DNA of 64,000 nt from Pseudomonas sp. stari2 (GCF_040760005.1 NZ_CP099760.1:5345001-5409000), one strand, 5' to 3'. Shown: positions 9,531 to 19,086, numbered from the stretch's first letter. Made by a program: numbers and translations. Notes: generated by a model not told the origin, from the letters alone.

Positions 9531-9606
9531 GGCCGTCTCCCAAAATTCCAGATACCTGTCGTGGAACACAGCCTAGGCTTGGGTTGATCGCCAAATCCTC
9601 ACGGGA

Positions 9607-9628
9607 AGTTAAACAATTCGTGATAACT
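9607..9628. promoter_or_regulatory. Candidate regulator site in the msrB / two-component gap
   Basis: AGTTA and TAACT form a 5-bp inverted repeat separated by 12 bases, in the 151-bp gap between msrB and the divergent response regulator gene. It is a plausible operator by position only. The arms are short enough to arise by chance. Confidence 0.25.
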
Positions 9629-9681
9629 CGCGCTGAGGAAAACCCGCACAATGCGTTCATCGCGCCGAAGGATTGAGCTTC

Positions 9682-10398
9682 ATGGAACAGACCAAACGCG
9701 TCCTGGTGGTCGAGGACGACCTGCACATTGCCGACCTCATTTGCCTGCACCTGCGGGACGAGCAATTCGAAGTGGTACACAGCGCCGACGGTGACGAAGG
9801 CATGCGTCTGCTGCAGCAAGGTCACTGGGATGCGCTCATCCTTGACCTCATGCTGCCGGGAGTAGATGGTTTGGAAATCTGCCGCCGCGCCCGGGCAATG
9901 GCCCGCTACACACCGATCATCATCACCAGCGCCCGCTCCAGCGAACTGCACCGCATCCTTGGCCTGGAACTAGGCGCCGACGATTACCTCGCCAAACCGT
10001 TTTCGATGCTCGAACTCGTCGCCCGGGTCAAAGCGCTGCTGCGCCGGGTCGATGCCATGGCCCGCAACCTGAAGATGGACGCCGGCAGCCTGAGCCTCGA
10101 TGGTTTGACCATCGACCCGATCACCCGTGACGTGGCCCTCAATGGCCAGCGCCTGGACCTCACTCCCCGGGAATTCGATCTGCTGTATTTCTTCGCCCGT
10201 CAGCCGGGCAAGGTGTTCTCGCGCATGGATCTGCTCAACGCAGTCTGGGGTTACAGTCACGAAGGTTATGAACATACGGTCAACACCCACATCAATCGCC
10301 TGCGGGCGAAAATCGAGGTTGATCCGGCACAACCGGTGCGCATTCTCACGGTGTGGGGTCGTGGTTACAAATTCGGCACGAGCGCAGAGCAACCATGA
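9682..10398 (+). CDS. OmpR-family response regulator
   Basis: A 238-residue response regulator. The receiver domain has the acidic pair EDD near residue 11, phospho-acceptor Asp55 in LILDLMLPG and Lys in LAKPFS. The C-terminal winged helix is of OmpR/PhoB type (LTPREFDLLYFF, YEHTVNTHINRLRAKIE). ATG 9682 is preceded by GAAGGA at a suitable distance; an in-frame TTG lies three codons earlier. Its stop overlaps the kinase start (ATGA). It is divergent from the exported msrB-dipZ-msrA genes, and control of those genes in response to oxidative damage is a reasonable inference, by analogy with E. coli HprSR and MsrPQ, but not shown by sequence. Confidence 0.92.
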   Translation: MEQTKRVLVVEDDLHIADLICLHLRDEQFEVVHSADGDEGMRLLQQGHWDALILDLMLPGVDGLEICRRARAMARYTPIIITSARSSELHRILGLELGADDYLAKPFSMLELVARVKALLRRVDAMARNLKMDAGSLSLDGLTIDPITRDVALNGQRLDLTPREFDLLYFFARQPGKVFSRMDLLNAVWGYSHEGYEHTVNTHINRLRAKIEVDPAQPVRILTVWGRGYKFGTSAEQP

Positions 10399-11915
10399 AA
10401 CTGACCCTGACGCAGCGCCTGTCCCTGGTATTCGCCGTACTGCTGCTGGCGTGCTGCGGCACGTCGGCGTGGTTGCAGGTGCGCTCCAGCCAGATGCATG
10501 AGCTGGAGGTGGTGCAGGGTCTGTCCCGGGATCTGGCGCAGCACATCGCCCATGACACGGTGCTGATGGACAGCAACGGCCTGATGCCTGGCGCGGTGCG
10601 CGAGTTGTTCAGCCAGTTGATGCTGGTCAACCCGAGTGTCGAGGTGTACCTGCTCGACACCGAAGGCCGGATCGTCGGCAACGCGGCACCGGAAGGACGC
10701 CTGCGTCGGCAGACTGTCGATCTCGTGCCGATTCATCGACTGCTCAATGATCAACCGTTGCCGATCCTCGGCGACGACCCGCGCAGCGTCGATGGGCGCA
10801 AGGTCTTCAGCGCGGCGCCATTGCAGGTCAACGGCAAGGCGGCCGGTTACCTTTACGTGGTCCTGCTCAGCGAAGCGCACGACCGATTCGCCGAGCGCGG
10901 CGCCACCAGTGCGGCGCTTAACACGGCGCTGCTGTCCATCGGACTCGTGGCGTTCCTGTGCCTGATTGCCGGTCTGACGGCATTCAACCTGATCACCCGG
11001 CCATTGCGTCGGTTGACCGAAACCGTGAGCCAATTCGACATCGACGGCGCACCGCAATCACTGCCAGCCCCGCCCACGCCTGTGGACAAGTCCGCTGACC
11101 CGGACGAAATCGCCGTGCTCGACGCAGCGTTCCGGCAAATGCAAAACCGCCTCGGTGAACAGTGGCGCTCATTGACCCGCCAGGATCAGGAGCGCCGGGA
11201 ACTGGTGGCGAATATTTCCCACGACCTGCGCACACCGCTGGCCTCGCTGCATGGTTACCTGGAAACGCTGTCGCTCAAGGACGCTACCCTGTCTCCGGAG
11301 GAACGCCGCCGCTATCTGGGGATCGCCCTGGATCAGAGCCGCAAGGTCGGCGGACTCGCGCAATCGTTGCTGGAACTGGTGCGCCTTGAACATGGTTTCG
11401 TGCAGCCTGTGCTGGAACAATTTTCCCTGACCGACCTGGTGCAGGACATCTTCCAGAAATTCGAACTGGGCGCCGAAGCCCGGAACGTCGAACTCAAGGC
11501 CTGTTTCAGCGCCAACCTGCCAACTGTCTGCGCTGACCTCGGGCTGATCGAACGGGTGCTGACCAACCTGTTCGATAACGCCTTGCGTCATACGCCGCCG
11601 GGGGGCGAAATCGAACTCGGTCTGAAACCCCAGGGTGCCCTGGTTGAAATCACCGTCAGTGACACAGGCCCCGGCATCGCCGCCGAGTTGCGTGAAGGTT
11701 TGTTCCTGCGTCCCTTCAATATCGGCGGCGCGCGGCGCGACGGCGGACTGGGCCTGCGAATCGTGCACCGGATCCTGCAACTGCACGGGCGCGAAATCCA
11801 GTTGCTCGATGTCGCAGGACGGGGCGCGACCTTTCGCTTCTCGCTGCCAGTGGATCAACAGAACGCGGAACAGTGGATCGTGCGTTCGATGAACCTGAAT
11901 ACGCCGGGCAAATAA
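10395..11915 (+). CDS. Membrane sensor histidine kinase
   Basis: A 506-residue kinase starting at ATG 10395, overlapping the regulator stop by 4 bases. Order: transmembrane segment about 8-29; periplasmic sensor about 30-175; second transmembrane segment about 177-200; HAMP linker; HisKA with His276 in NISHDLRTP; and an ATPase domain with NLFDNALRHT, DTGPGI and GGLGLRIV. The periplasmic part carries several methionines (MHELE, LMDSNGLMPG, LMLVN), which could act as redox sensors as proposed for E. coli HprS; that is speculation. The C-terminus runs about 15 residues past the core. It pairs with the upstream regulator. Confidence 0.92.
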   Translation: MKLTLTQRLSLVFAVLLLACCGTSAWLQVRSSQMHELEVVQGLSRDLAQHIAHDTVLMDSNGLMPGAVRELFSQLMLVNPSVEVYLLDTEGRIVGNAAPEGRLRRQTVDLVPIHRLLNDQPLPILGDDPRSVDGRKVFSAAPLQVNGKAAGYLYVVLLSEAHDRFAERGATSAALNTALLSIGLVAFLCLIAGLTAFNLITRPLRRLTETVSQFDIDGAPQSLPAPPTPVDKSADPDEIAVLDAAFRQMQNRLGEQWRSLTRQDQERRELVANISHDLRTPLASLHGYLETLSLKDATLSPEERRRYLGIALDQSRKVGGLAQSLLELVRLEHGFVQPVLEQFSLTDLVQDIFQKFELGAEARNVELKACFSANLPTVCADLGLIERVLTNLFDNALRHTPPGGEIELGLKPQGALVEITVSDTGPGIAAELREGLFLRPFNIGGARRDGGLGLRIVHRILQLHGREIQLLDVAGRGATFRFSLPVDQQNAEQWIVRSMNLNTPGK

Positions 11916-12035
11916 TCAACTCCACCGGGCCGTTGCTCCGTGACAACAACGTCCCACTCCCCTAAATTAGTCGGCCTGAAAAAGCCCCCCATGCTTTCTC
12001 GTCTCATCTCAAGTTAAAAAAGTAGTGAAATTTCA

Positions 12036-12740
12036 ATGTCCGATTTCAACACCGCTGAATCCGTAGTCACCCTGTCGTCCAAAGCGGAATACGAAAACTC
12101 CATCAATCTTTCACAACACATTCCACAAGCGAAGATCATCAGCGAGATGGTGCTCGACGCGTTCCAGTCGACCCGCGAGAGTGAGCAAATCCGCGAACTG
12201 CGTGCCGCGATCCGTCAGGCCCACGATCGCTTCGATGACGATCAGGCCTACGAGCTGATGGGCCAGCTCAAGCGCCTGAAGGACGCCGAGGCAGCCGACA
12301 TCGCAGCCCTCGAAGACCTGAGCAGCAAGTTCCCGATCAGCCGCATCCTGTCCAGCTTCAAGGACGATCCGGCGTTCCAGGAAATCGTCTATGGCCTGGC
12401 CCTCAAAGTGCTGAACCAGACCCATCAGGCGATCAGCAACCCGAGCGGCGGCAAGAGCAAAGCCGCGCGCGCCAAGAAAGACGTCGAAGTGTTCAGCATC
12501 AGCAAGGACGGCATCAGCGTGACCCTGCCAATGCGCACGCCGCGTTCGCGCCTGAGCGTGGATCGTGAGGCGCTGGAATTCCTCGGCTTCACCTTCGTCG
12601 GTGAAGGCGAAGAAGCAGAAATCGAAGGCGAGACCTTCGTCGACAACGCCGGCACCGAACACGCGATCAACCGCAAGAACATCATCACCGCCCTGCAACA
12701 GCAGACAGCGTTCGATGGTTACAGCATCGCTGCCCAGTAA
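12036..12740 (+). CDS. Uncharacterised soluble protein with basic linker
   Basis: A 234-residue protein I do not recognise as a named family. The N-terminal 110 residues are charged and helical (ESEQIRELRAAIRQAHDRFDDDQAYELMGQLKRL), probably a coiled coil. A basic Gly/Ser/Lys linker (about 138-150, SGGKSKAARAKKD) leads to a smaller beta-like C-terminal domain with SVDREALEFLGF and an acidic patch. There is no signal peptide and no cysteine. The coil-linker-domain layout is reminiscent of nucleoid or adaptor proteins, but I see no H-NS-type DNA-binding motif. It is monocistronic, ended by a strong terminator at 12755-12790. It appears genuinely coding from codon use and the clean terminator. 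Confidence 0.8.
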   Translation: MSDFNTAESVVTLSSKAEYENSINLSQHIPQAKIISEMVLDAFQSTRESEQIRELRAAIRQAHDRFDDDQAYELMGQLKRLKDAEAADIAALEDLSSKFPISRILSSFKDDPAFQEIVYGLALKVLNQTHQAISNPSGGKSKAARAKKDVEVFSISKDGISVTLPMRTPRSRLSVDREALEFLGFTFVGEGEEAEIEGETFVDNAGTEHAINRKNIITALQQQTAFDGYSIAAQ

Positions 12741-12754
12741 GCGCAGCGCTGACG

Positions 12755-12790
12755 AAAAAGCCCCGCTCTGAATCTCAGGCGGGGCTTTTT
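12755..12790. terminator. Bidirectional intrinsic terminator
   Basis: AAAAAGCCCCGC and GCGGGGCTTTTT form a GC-rich stem flanked by A and T runs on both sides. It serves the unknown gene ending at 12740 and the convergent RidA-family gene ending at 12810. Confidence 0.92.
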
Positions 12791-12809
12791 GTTGCGCGGC
12801 TTTCAGCGC

Positions 12810-13301
12810 TTACGCCGACGGATGTACCGCCGCGATCATGTCGACTTCGATGGCCGCGTTTTTCGGCAACTGATAGACGCCGACGGTGGTGCGGGTATGG
12901 CGGCCGGCATCCCCCAGCACATAACTGAAGACGTCGGATGCTCCGTTGGCCACTTCGCTCAGGTCGACGAAGTCCGGGGTCGACTTCACATAGACCGTGA
13001 CCCGCAACAGCGCCCTGACCTTGTCCAGCGAACCGACCGCATCGACGATGAATGCCAGGCAACGCATGGCGCTGATGCTCGCGGCGGCTTGCGCGTCCTT
13101 GAGCGTCAGCTCCAGCCCGACCCGGCCGGGATACTGAATCTTGCCCTCGGTGCGCGGCACCATGCCACTGATGTACAGCTCATCGTGATGACGAACCAGC
13201 GGTGCGTAGTTGCCGCCCACCGTGTTCTCGCCATTGATGTCGTAATTAAGCTCTTTTGCCAGGGCAATGAAACGTTCGTCGCAGGTCATCCTCTCAGTCA
13301 T
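12810..13301 (-). CDS. RidA/YjgF-family protein
   Basis: A 163-residue member of the RidA/YjgF/UK114 family, longer than canonical RidA (about 130) by an N-terminal extension. It shows the family pattern YISGMVPR, AAASISAMRCLAFI and RTTVGVYQLPKNAAIEVDMIAAV. RidA proteins hydrolyse reactive enamine/imine intermediates, but canonical activity needs an arginine in the C-terminal xCxPxxxR block; that region here reads TVGVYQLPKNAAIEVD and I do not see the usual arginine. It is therefore safer to call it a family member of unknown activity. ATG 13301 has AGAGG upstream at good spacing. Confidence 0.85.
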   Translation of the reverse strand: MTERMTCDERFIALAKELNYDINGENTVGGNYAPLVRHHDELYISGMVPRTEGKIQYPGRVGLELTLKDAQAAASISAMRCLAFIVDAVGSLDKVRALLRVTVYVKSTPDFVDLSEVANGASDVFSYVLGDAGRHTRTTVGVYQLPKNAAIEVDMIAAVHPSA

Positions 13302-13444
13302 TTCGCCCAGCCTCTTGATCGATGCATGTAGTTGGATCCGAATCTAGGGCTTTTGCCTGGGGACCGCAACCTGTCGATTTCTGGTTAATCATTTACGCAT
13401 GAACCAAAACCGCTGTGAGGGATTCACCTGCAGCGGACAACAAA

Positions 13445-13476
13445 AAACCCCGCTCATCTCTCGATGAACGGGGTTT
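13445..13476 (-). terminator. Terminator of the cyo operon
   Basis: Stem AAACCCCG / CGGGGTTT with an inner CTCATC / GATGA extension. Read on the minus strand it ends in six T. It lies 20 bases past the cyoE stop codon, so it closes cyoABCDE. Confidence 0.88.
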
Positions 13477-13495
13477 CTCGTACAACGTTCGAACC

Positions 13496-14383
13496 TTACG
13501 GCGCGTACGTCAGCAACAGCTCGGTCGGCACCTTGAAGTCCAGGGACATCATGACGCTCAACGCGGTGATGGTGAAGATCGAAAACACGAATAGCTTGCG
13601 TGCCCAGACCGTGTCATCCACCGCCTTGTAGCCGGTCCAGGCCATGTACAACCAGTACATGCCCATGGCCGCGGCAACGGCGAGGTAGCTCATGCCGGCG
13701 TAGCCGCTGAAGGTCAGCATCAGGGTCGCCACGAGGAACGCCAGGATGTAGAACAGGATGTGCTTCTTGGCCACCTGAATTCCGCGCTTCACTGGCAGCA
13801 CCGGAATCGATGCGGCCAGGTAATCGTTGAAGCGGAAGATCGCGATGGCGTAGGAATGCGGCATCTGCCACAGGCTGAACATCACCAGCAGGGTCAGCGC
13901 GGCCATGTCGAAGCTGTTGGTCACGGCCACGTAACCGATCACCGGCGGCATGGCGCCCGACAGACTGCCCACCAGCGTGCCGTGAACCGACTTGCGCTTG
14001 AGGTACAGGCTGTAGAAGCCGACGTAGATGATGAAGCCGATCACGGCGAACAGGGCAGCCAACGGGTTGGCCACCTTGTACAGCAACGCAACGCCGGCGA
14101 CACCCAGGACGGTCGCATAGACCAGAGCCAGTTTCAGGGAGATCAGGCCCTGGACCAGCACCCGGTTCTTGGTGCGTTCCATCTTCAGGTCGATGTCGCG
14201 GTCGATGCAGTTGTTGAACACGCAACCGGAGGCCACGACCAGGGAAGTGCCGATCATGGCGGCCAGGAACACCGCCAGATCTACATGCCCTTTCGAGGCC
14301 AGGAAGAACCCGCCTGCCACAGAAAGCACGTTACCGAAAATGATCCCCGGTTTGGTGATTTGGATAAAGTGCTTGAGCGACAT
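13496..14383 (-). CDS. cyoE: Protoheme IX farnesyltransferase (heme O synthase)
   Basis: A 295-residue UbiA-superfamily prenyltransferase with about eight to nine membrane segments. The first Asp-rich motif is [15 protein letters not shown] (about 58-72), and YSLYLKRKS marks the second conserved loop. CyoE adds a farnesyl group to heme B to give heme O, needed by the cyo-type quinol oxidase. It is the last gene of cyoABCDE, 10 bases after cyoD, and is followed by a terminator. Length and motifs are normal. Confidence 0.97.
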   Translation of the reverse strand: MSLKHFIQITKPGIIFGNVLSVAGGFFLASKGHVDLAVFLAAMIGTSLVVASGCVFNNCIDRDIDLKMERTKNRVLVQGLISLKLALVYATVLGVAGVALLYKVANPLAALFAVIGFIIYVGFYSLYLKRKSVHGTLVGSLSGAMPPVIGYVAVTNSFDMAALTLLVMFSLWQMPHSYAIAIFRFNDYLAASIPVLPVKRGIQVAKKHILFYILAFLVATLMLTFSGYAGMSYLAVAAAMGMYWLYMAWTGYKAVDDTVWARKLFVFSIFTITALSVMMSLDFKVPTELLLTYAP

Positions 14384-14393
14384 CGGGTCTACC

Positions 14394-14729
14394 TCACTTC
14401 GCCATCATGAACGTGTGGATGCTGAACATGATCCACAGCGACAGGCCGACCAGCAGCAGGATCACGATGGCCGTAAAGACGAACGCGATCACGTTGTTAC
14501 GCTGAGCCACGGAGCGGTCCAGGTGCAGGAAGTAATACAGGTGAACGATCACCTGGATCACTGCGAACAGCAGGACGATTGCCAGCGTGGTGGACTTCGG
14601 CAGGGTCGGGAACATCACCAGGCCGAACGGGATGACGGTCAGGATCACCGACAGGATGAAGCCGATGGCGTACGACTTTACGCTGCCGTGGCCAGCATCA
14701 TGGCTGTCATGGGAGTGTGCATTAGCCAT
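14394..14729 (-). CDS. cyoD: Cytochrome o ubiquinol oxidase subunit IV
   Basis: A 111-residue subunit with three membrane segments and the typical HLYYFLHLD motif. The start at ATG 14729 overlaps the cyoC stop (TAATG), which argues against the longer frame. The His-rich N-terminus ([15 protein letters not shown]) is common in this subunit. CyoD assists assembly and stability of the bo3 oxidase in the inner membrane. Confidence 0.96.
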   Translation of the reverse strand: MANAHSHDSHDAGHGSVKSYAIGFILSVILTVIPFGLVMFPTLPKSTTLAIVLLFAVIQVIVHLYYFLHLDRSVAQRNNVIAFVFTAIVILLLVGLSLWIMFSIHTFMMAK

Positions 14730-15355
14730 TACAGGGTCCCCATCAGGTAAACAACGGTGAATACGCAGATCCACACCACGTCCAGGAAGTGCCAGAACAG
14801 GCTCAGGCAGCTCAGACGGGTCTTGTTGGTCGCCGTCAGGCCGTGCTTGTTGACCTGGTACATCATGATGCCCATCCAGATCAGACCCGCGGATACGTGC
14901 AGACCGTGGGTACCGACCAAGGTGAAGAACGCCGACAGGAAGCCCGAACGGCTAGGACCGAAGCCCTCGGAGATCAGCAGGTGGAACTCGTTGATCTCCA
15001 TGGCGATAAAGCCTGCGCCGAGCAGGAAGGTCATGAACAACCAGCCCAGAACCTGCTGCTTTTTACCTTTGTACAACGCCAGCATGGCGAAGCCGTAGGT
15101 GATCGAACTGAACAACAGCAGAGCGGTTTCGCCCAGCACGTATGGCAGTTCGAAGATGTCGTGGCCCGACGGGCCACCGGCAACGTTGTTTACCAGTACC
15201 GCGTACACCGCGAAGATCGACGCAAACAGAATGCAGTCGGTCATCAGGTAGAGCCAGAAACCGTATACGGTCATCTCGCCCGAGTCGTGGTGATGGTCAT
15301 CGTGCCCATGGTCATGGCCATGGGCGTGTCCAGCATTGGTCACTAAGTTCGACAT
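14729..15355 (-). CDS. cyoC: Cytochrome o ubiquinol oxidase subunit III
   Basis: A 208-residue heme-copper oxidase subunit III with five membrane segments. Recognisable blocks are [22 protein letters not shown] and [16 protein letters not shown]. The N-terminus is rich in histidine ([15 protein letters not shown]), as often seen in pseudomonad CyoC. It lies 3 bases after cyoB and overlaps cyoD by one base, so the operon is translationally tight. Confidence 0.97.
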   Translation of the reverse strand: MSNLVTNAGHAHGHDHGHDDHHHDSGEMTVYGFWLYLMTDCILFASIFAVYAVLVNNVAGGPSGHDIFELPYVLGETALLLFSSITYGFAMLALYKGKKQQVLGWLFMTFLLGAGFIAMEINEFHLLISEGFGPSRSGFLSAFFTLVGTHGLHVSAGLIWMGIMMYQVNKHGLTATNKTRLSCLSLFWHFLDVVWICVFTVVYLMGTL

Positions 15356-15358
15356 TGT

Positions 15359-17389
15359 TTAAGCCTGTTCCAACTTGGTTTCAACACGGGTCGCGGAAGC
15401 AGGGATCTTCCCGGCCGCTACCAGACGCTTGTGCTGCTCGGCTTCGATGCGCTCGATCGTTTCAACCGGAACCATGTAGCCCTGGTCGTCACGTGCAGCG
15501 TGGATCACGAAGTAGATGACAGTGCCGGCCAGGCTGGCGATCGCCAACCACCAGATGTGCCAGATCATCGCGAAACCGAATACGGTCAGCAGTGCGCCCA
15601 TCACCACGCCAGTGGCGGTGTTGTTCGGCATGTGGATCGGCTCGTACTTGGCCGGAGTCTGGTACGCAGTACCGTTTTCCTTGGCTTCGGTGAACGGGTC
15701 GATGCAGTCAGCCTTAGGCAGCACAGCGAAGTTGTAGAACGGAGGTGGCGACGAGGTCGACCATTCCAGGGTATGGGCATTCCACGGGTCACCGTGTTCG
15801 CACATGTTTTCCGGCTTGTTGCGGTCACGTACCGAGACGTACAGCTGGATCAGCTGGCAAGCGATACCCACAGCGATCAGGATCGCACCGAACATGGCAA
15901 CGTACAGGTACGGTACCCACTCAGGGTTGGTGGTAGCGTTCAGACGACGGGTCATGCCCATGAAGCCCAGTGCATAGAGCGGCATGAACGCGACGAAGAA
16001 GCCCGAGATCCAGAACCAGAACGCTGCTTTACCCCAGCCTTCGTGCAGCTTGAAGCCGAACGCTTTCGGGAAGTAGAAGCCGAAGCCTGCGATGTAGCCG
16101 AATACCGCGCCGCCGATGATCACGTTGTGGAAGTGCGCGATCACGAACAGGCTGTTGTGCAGAACGAAGTCAGCACCCGGGATGGCCAGCAGTACGCCGG
16201 TCATGCCGCCGATGGCGAAGGTCACCATGAAGCCCAGGGTCCACAGAACCTGGCTGGTGAAGCGCAGACGGCCCTGGTAGATGGTGAACAGCCAGTTGAA
16301 CAGTTTCACACCCGTCGGGATGGAAATCAGCATCGTCGCCAGACCGAAGAAGGCGTTGACGCTGGCACCCGAACCCATGGTGAAGAAGTGGTGCAGCCAA
16401 ACCATGAAGCCCAGTACCGAGATCGCGCCCGAAGCGTAGATCATCGAGTGGTGGCCGAACAGTTTCTTGCCGGTGAAGGCCGAGATCACTTCCGAGAAGA
16501 TGCCGAAGGCCGGCAGGATCAGGATGTAAACCTCAGGGTGGCCCCATGCCCAGAACAGGTTGACGTACATCATTGGATTGCCACCAAGTTCATTGGTGAA
16601 AATGTGGAAATCCATGTAACGGTCAAGGGTCAGCAGTGCCAGGGTAGCGGTCAGGATCGGGAACGAAGCCACGATCAGAACGTTTGCCCAGGTGCAGGTC
16701 CAGGTGAAGATCGGCATGTCCATCAGTTTCATGCCCGGGGTACGCATTTTCAGCACGGTCGCGAGGAAGTTAACCCCCGTTAGCGTTGTACCCAGACCCG
16801 ATAGCTGTAGCGCCCAGATGTAGTAGTCCATCCCCACGCCAGGGCTGTATTGCAGACCCGACAACGGTGGATACGCTACCCAGCCAGTCTTGGCGAATTC
16901 GCCGACGCCCAGGGACAGGTTGATCAGCACGACGCCGGACACCAGCAGCCAGAAGCTCAGGGAGTTCAGGAACGGGAACGCAACGTCACGGGCGCCGATC
17001 TGCAGCGGCACTGCAAGGTTCATCAGGCCGGTGAAGAATGGCATCGCCATGAAGATGATCATGATCACACCGTGAGCGGTGAAGATCTGGTCATAGTGTT
17101 CAGGTGGCAGGTAGCCAGGCGAACCCTCGGTGGCCATGGCCAGCTGGGTACGCATCATGATGGCGTCGGCAAAGCCACGCAGCAGCATGACCATGGCAAC
17201 GATGATGTACATCACGCCGATTTTCTTGTGGTCGACCGACGTCAGCCACTCGGTCCACAAGTAAGTCCACTTCTTGAAGTAGGTGATTGCAGCGAACAAC
17301 GCCAGACCACCGAGCGCGATCATCGAGATGGTGACCATCACGATCGGCTCGTGGAAAGGGATCGCTTCCCAACTTAATTTACCAAACAT
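15359..17389 (-). CDS. cyoB: Cytochrome o ubiquinol oxidase subunit I
   Basis: A 676-residue heme-copper oxidase subunit I of usual length with about fifteen membrane segments. It holds the low-spin heme and the heme-CuB centre. Visible blocks include [31 protein letters not shown] (CuB His and cross-linked Tyr region) and [13 protein letters not shown]. It oxidises ubiquinol, reduces O2 to water and pumps protons. It is placed between cyoA and cyoC with gaps of 3 bases on both sides. Confidence 0.98.
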   Translation of the reverse strand: MFGKLSWEAIPFHEPIVMVTISMIALGGLALFAAITYFKKWTYLWTEWLTSVDHKKIGVMYIIVAMVMLLRGFADAIMMRTQLAMATEGSPGYLPPEHYDQIFTAHGVIMIIFMAMPFFTGLMNLAVPLQIGARDVAFPFLNSLSFWLLVSGVVLINLSLGVGEFAKTGWVAYPPLSGLQYSPGVGMDYYIWALQLSGLGTTLTGVNFLATVLKMRTPGMKLMDMPIFTWTCTWANVLIVASFPILTATLALLTLDRYMDFHIFTNELGGNPMMYVNLFWAWGHPEVYILILPAFGIFSEVISAFTGKKLFGHHSMIYASGAISVLGFMVWLHHFFTMGSGASVNAFFGLATMLISIPTGVKLFNWLFTIYQGRLRFTSQVLWTLGFMVTFAIGGMTGVLLAIPGADFVLHNSLFVIAHFHNVIIGGAVFGYIAGFGFYFPKAFGFKLHEGWGKAAFWFWISGFFVAFMPLYALGFMGMTRRLNATTNPEWVPYLYVAMFGAILIAVGIACQLIQLYVSVRDRNKPENMCEHGDPWNAHTLEWSTSSPPPFYNFAVLPKADCIDPFTEAKENGTAYQTPAKYEPIHMPNNTATGVVMGALLTVFGFAMIWHIWWLAIASLAGTVIYFVIHAARDDQGYMVPVETIERIEAEQHKRLVAAGKIPASATRVETKLEQA

Positions 17390-17392
17390 CGT

Positions 17393-18334
17393 TTACTCCT
17401 CTGCCCCGGCAGCTGAATGCGAATTCGAGTCCATATCCGTTGCCGCCACTTCTTTCTCTTTCTTCTCGTGCTTCAGCGGCTTGCCCGGTTTCATGCCTTC
17501 GTACTTGTCGACGATGGTCTGGAACAGGTTCGGCGTGACCGAGGAGTAGAGCTCGACTGGATTGTTCTGGCTTGGCTTGGCAAGGGCTGCGTATTCAGCT
17601 TGTTCAAGCTGTTTAGGTGCCTTTTTGACTTCACTTACCCAGGCGTCGAAATCTTCCTGAGAAGTTGCGATCGCTTTGAATTTCATACCGGTGAAACCAG
17701 CGCCGCTGTAGTTGGCGGAGATACCGTCCATTTCAGCGTTGCGGTCAGCGATCAGGTGCAGCTTGGTGGTCATGCCCGCCATCGCGTAGATCTGGCCGCC
17801 CAGGCCCGGGATGAAGAACGAGTTCATCACCGCGTCCGAAGTGATCCGGAAGTTAACTGGCGTGTGCGCCGGGAACACGATCTTGTTGACCGTGGCGATG
17901 CCTTGTTCCGGGTAGATGAACAGCCACTTCCAGTCCAGCGCGACCACTTCGATGGTCACCGGCTTGACGTCGGACTCGATCGGACGATACGGATCCAGCG
18001 AGTGGGTCGACTTGTAGGTGATGTAACCCAGGGCAATGATGATCAGGACCGGAATGGTCCAGACTGCCACTTCGATCTTGGTCGAGTGCGACCATTTCGG
18101 GGTGTAGACGGCGTTCTTGTTGGAGGCGCGGTACTTCCAGGCGAACAGGAAGGTCATGACGATGACCGGCACAACGACCAACAGCATCAGCAGCGTAGCG
18201 GTGATGATCAGGTTGCGCTGTTCCAGGCCGACCTGGCCCGTTGGATTGAGCAAGGTCATGTTGCAGCCTCCCAGCAACAACGTGCCGAGCAGCGGCACTA
18301 GGCCTAGTAATCTGGGGTACCTGTTTTTACTCAT
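17393..18334 (-). CDS. cyoA: Cytochrome o ubiquinol oxidase subunit II (lipoprotein)
   Basis: A 313-residue subunit II. ATG 18334 (MSKNRYPRLLG) is chosen over an upstream in-frame ATG because AGAGG lies at good spacing before it and it yields a proper lipoprotein signal ending LLLGGC. Two membrane segments follow (about 38-65 and 85-105), then a cupredoxin-like periplasmic domain (DWKWLFIYPEQGIA). As in quinol oxidases, a full CuA cysteine pair is absent. The C-terminal tail is Lys/Glu-rich. First gene of cyoABCDE; the promoter must lie in the long gap upstream. Confidence 0.96.
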   Translation of the reverse strand: MSKNRYPRLLGLVPLLGTLLLGGCNMTLLNPTGQVGLEQRNLIITATLLMLLVVVPVIVMTFLFAWKYRASNKNAVYTPKWSHSTKIEVAVWTIPVLIIIALGYITYKSTHSLDPYRPIESDVKPVTIEVVALDWKWLFIYPEQGIATVNKIVFPAHTPVNFRITSDAVMNSFFIPGLGGQIYAMAGMTTKLHLIADRNAEMDGISANYSGAGFTGMKFKAIATSQEDFDAWVSEVKKAPKQLEQAEYAALAKPSQNNPVELYSSVTPNLFQTIVDKYEGMKPGKPLKHEKKEKEVAATDMDSNSHSAAGAEE

Positions 18335-18761
18335 CTCACGACCTCTAAAGCAGCTTGCGCAATGCAGTTGGGTTTTGATCGCCAACACTTCACCCTGCCA
18401 AGGGTTGGCATTTTCTTTGGATTGAATAAGGGCCGCCCGTCGCGCGTCAGACGCTCGACAAATCCTGGGACAGCGGTCAGTTCTTATTCGAATTCGTGGT
18501 CAAAGGCCTTGTTACAGACCAATTCCATTTGGTGCGGAAAGTTGGAAGGCACCGACACCTGGGTGTCTCGCAAGCCTTTCGGCCCCTCGACACCCGACTT
18601 CCTGCTCAGTTCCTTATAAAGGCTGAACAGTGCCGGGAATTCAGTGCGGGCGATTGTAGATAGGTAGCGCCCTATACACCATGTCTTATCCCGAAATAAT
18701 TTTTATCGCTCAGAGCAACAATCCATCACCGTTTTTGCAAAAGTTCCGCATGTTATCGAAA

Positions 18762-18775
18762 TTGATTCTCAACAA
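18762..18775. promoter_or_regulatory. Possible ANR (FNR-like) site
   Basis: TTGAT-TCTC-AACAA resembles the ANR box TTGAT-N4-ATCAA: one half-site is exact and the other has two changes. ANR is known to repress cyo genes in pseudomonads at low oxygen, which fits the location about 430 bases upstream of cyoA. The distance is long and the match imperfect. Confidence 0.3.
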
Positions 18776-18998
18776 AAACACCAAAAAATGTAGGTGTACC
18801 TGGCTCGGATCAGACAGTTCCGAAGACTTTTTCCGACACTGTGAAGCGCTTAAACCCCGATAACCCAAGGGCTTTGGCCAAGTGCCACAGGTTGTTAAAA
18901 CTGCCTGCTTCGGCACCAGCGTCCCAAAGCCGAAAAACCCTGAAACAGACCAATCCTTTTTTGTAACAACACTCCAATCCGGGCCTGCGAAAGACACT

Positions 18999-19039
18999 GC
19001 GACACGGCGTGTGTGACAACATGTCGCACACCTGTCGCA
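18999..19039. promoter_or_regulatory. Cluster of TGTCGCA motifs with inverted repeat
   Basis: TGCGACA at 18999-19005 is the reverse complement of TGTCGCA at 19022-19028 and 19033-19039. A related 10-bp inverted repeat with one mismatch (GTGTGTGACA / TGTCGCACAC, 19009-19031) sits among them. The GTCGC core resembles the GNCGC element of RegA/RoxR-type redox regulators, which control terminal oxidases. The owner of the site is not known. Confidence 0.4.
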
Positions 19040-19086
19040 CCGTCCCTTGCCGTTCGTCACGACGTTTTCACAAAGACCCTGAAATG

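Larger units (their letters stand above)
18335..19086. other. Long non-coding gap upstream of cyoA
   Basis: About 750 bases between the cyo operon and the dsbB terminator without a convincing gene; the short open frames have poor composition and no ribosome binding site. It should contain the cyo promoter. I can point to a FNR/ANR-like half-matching site at 18762-18775 and a cluster of TGTCGCA-type motifs at 18999-19039, but I cannot place a -35/-10 pair with confidence. An untranslated RNA is possible but nothing proves it. Confidence 0.6.

Noticed and set aside
15431..16783. A 450-codon plus-strand frame opposite cyoB
   Set aside because: Antisense shadow of a certain oxidase subunit, with His/Gln/Asp-rich composition and no recognisable motif.
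18710..19060. A 116-codon minus-strand frame in the cyoA-dsbB gap
   Set aside because: Composition rich in Cys, Trp and Arg, no ribosome binding site and no family resemblance; treated as non-coding.
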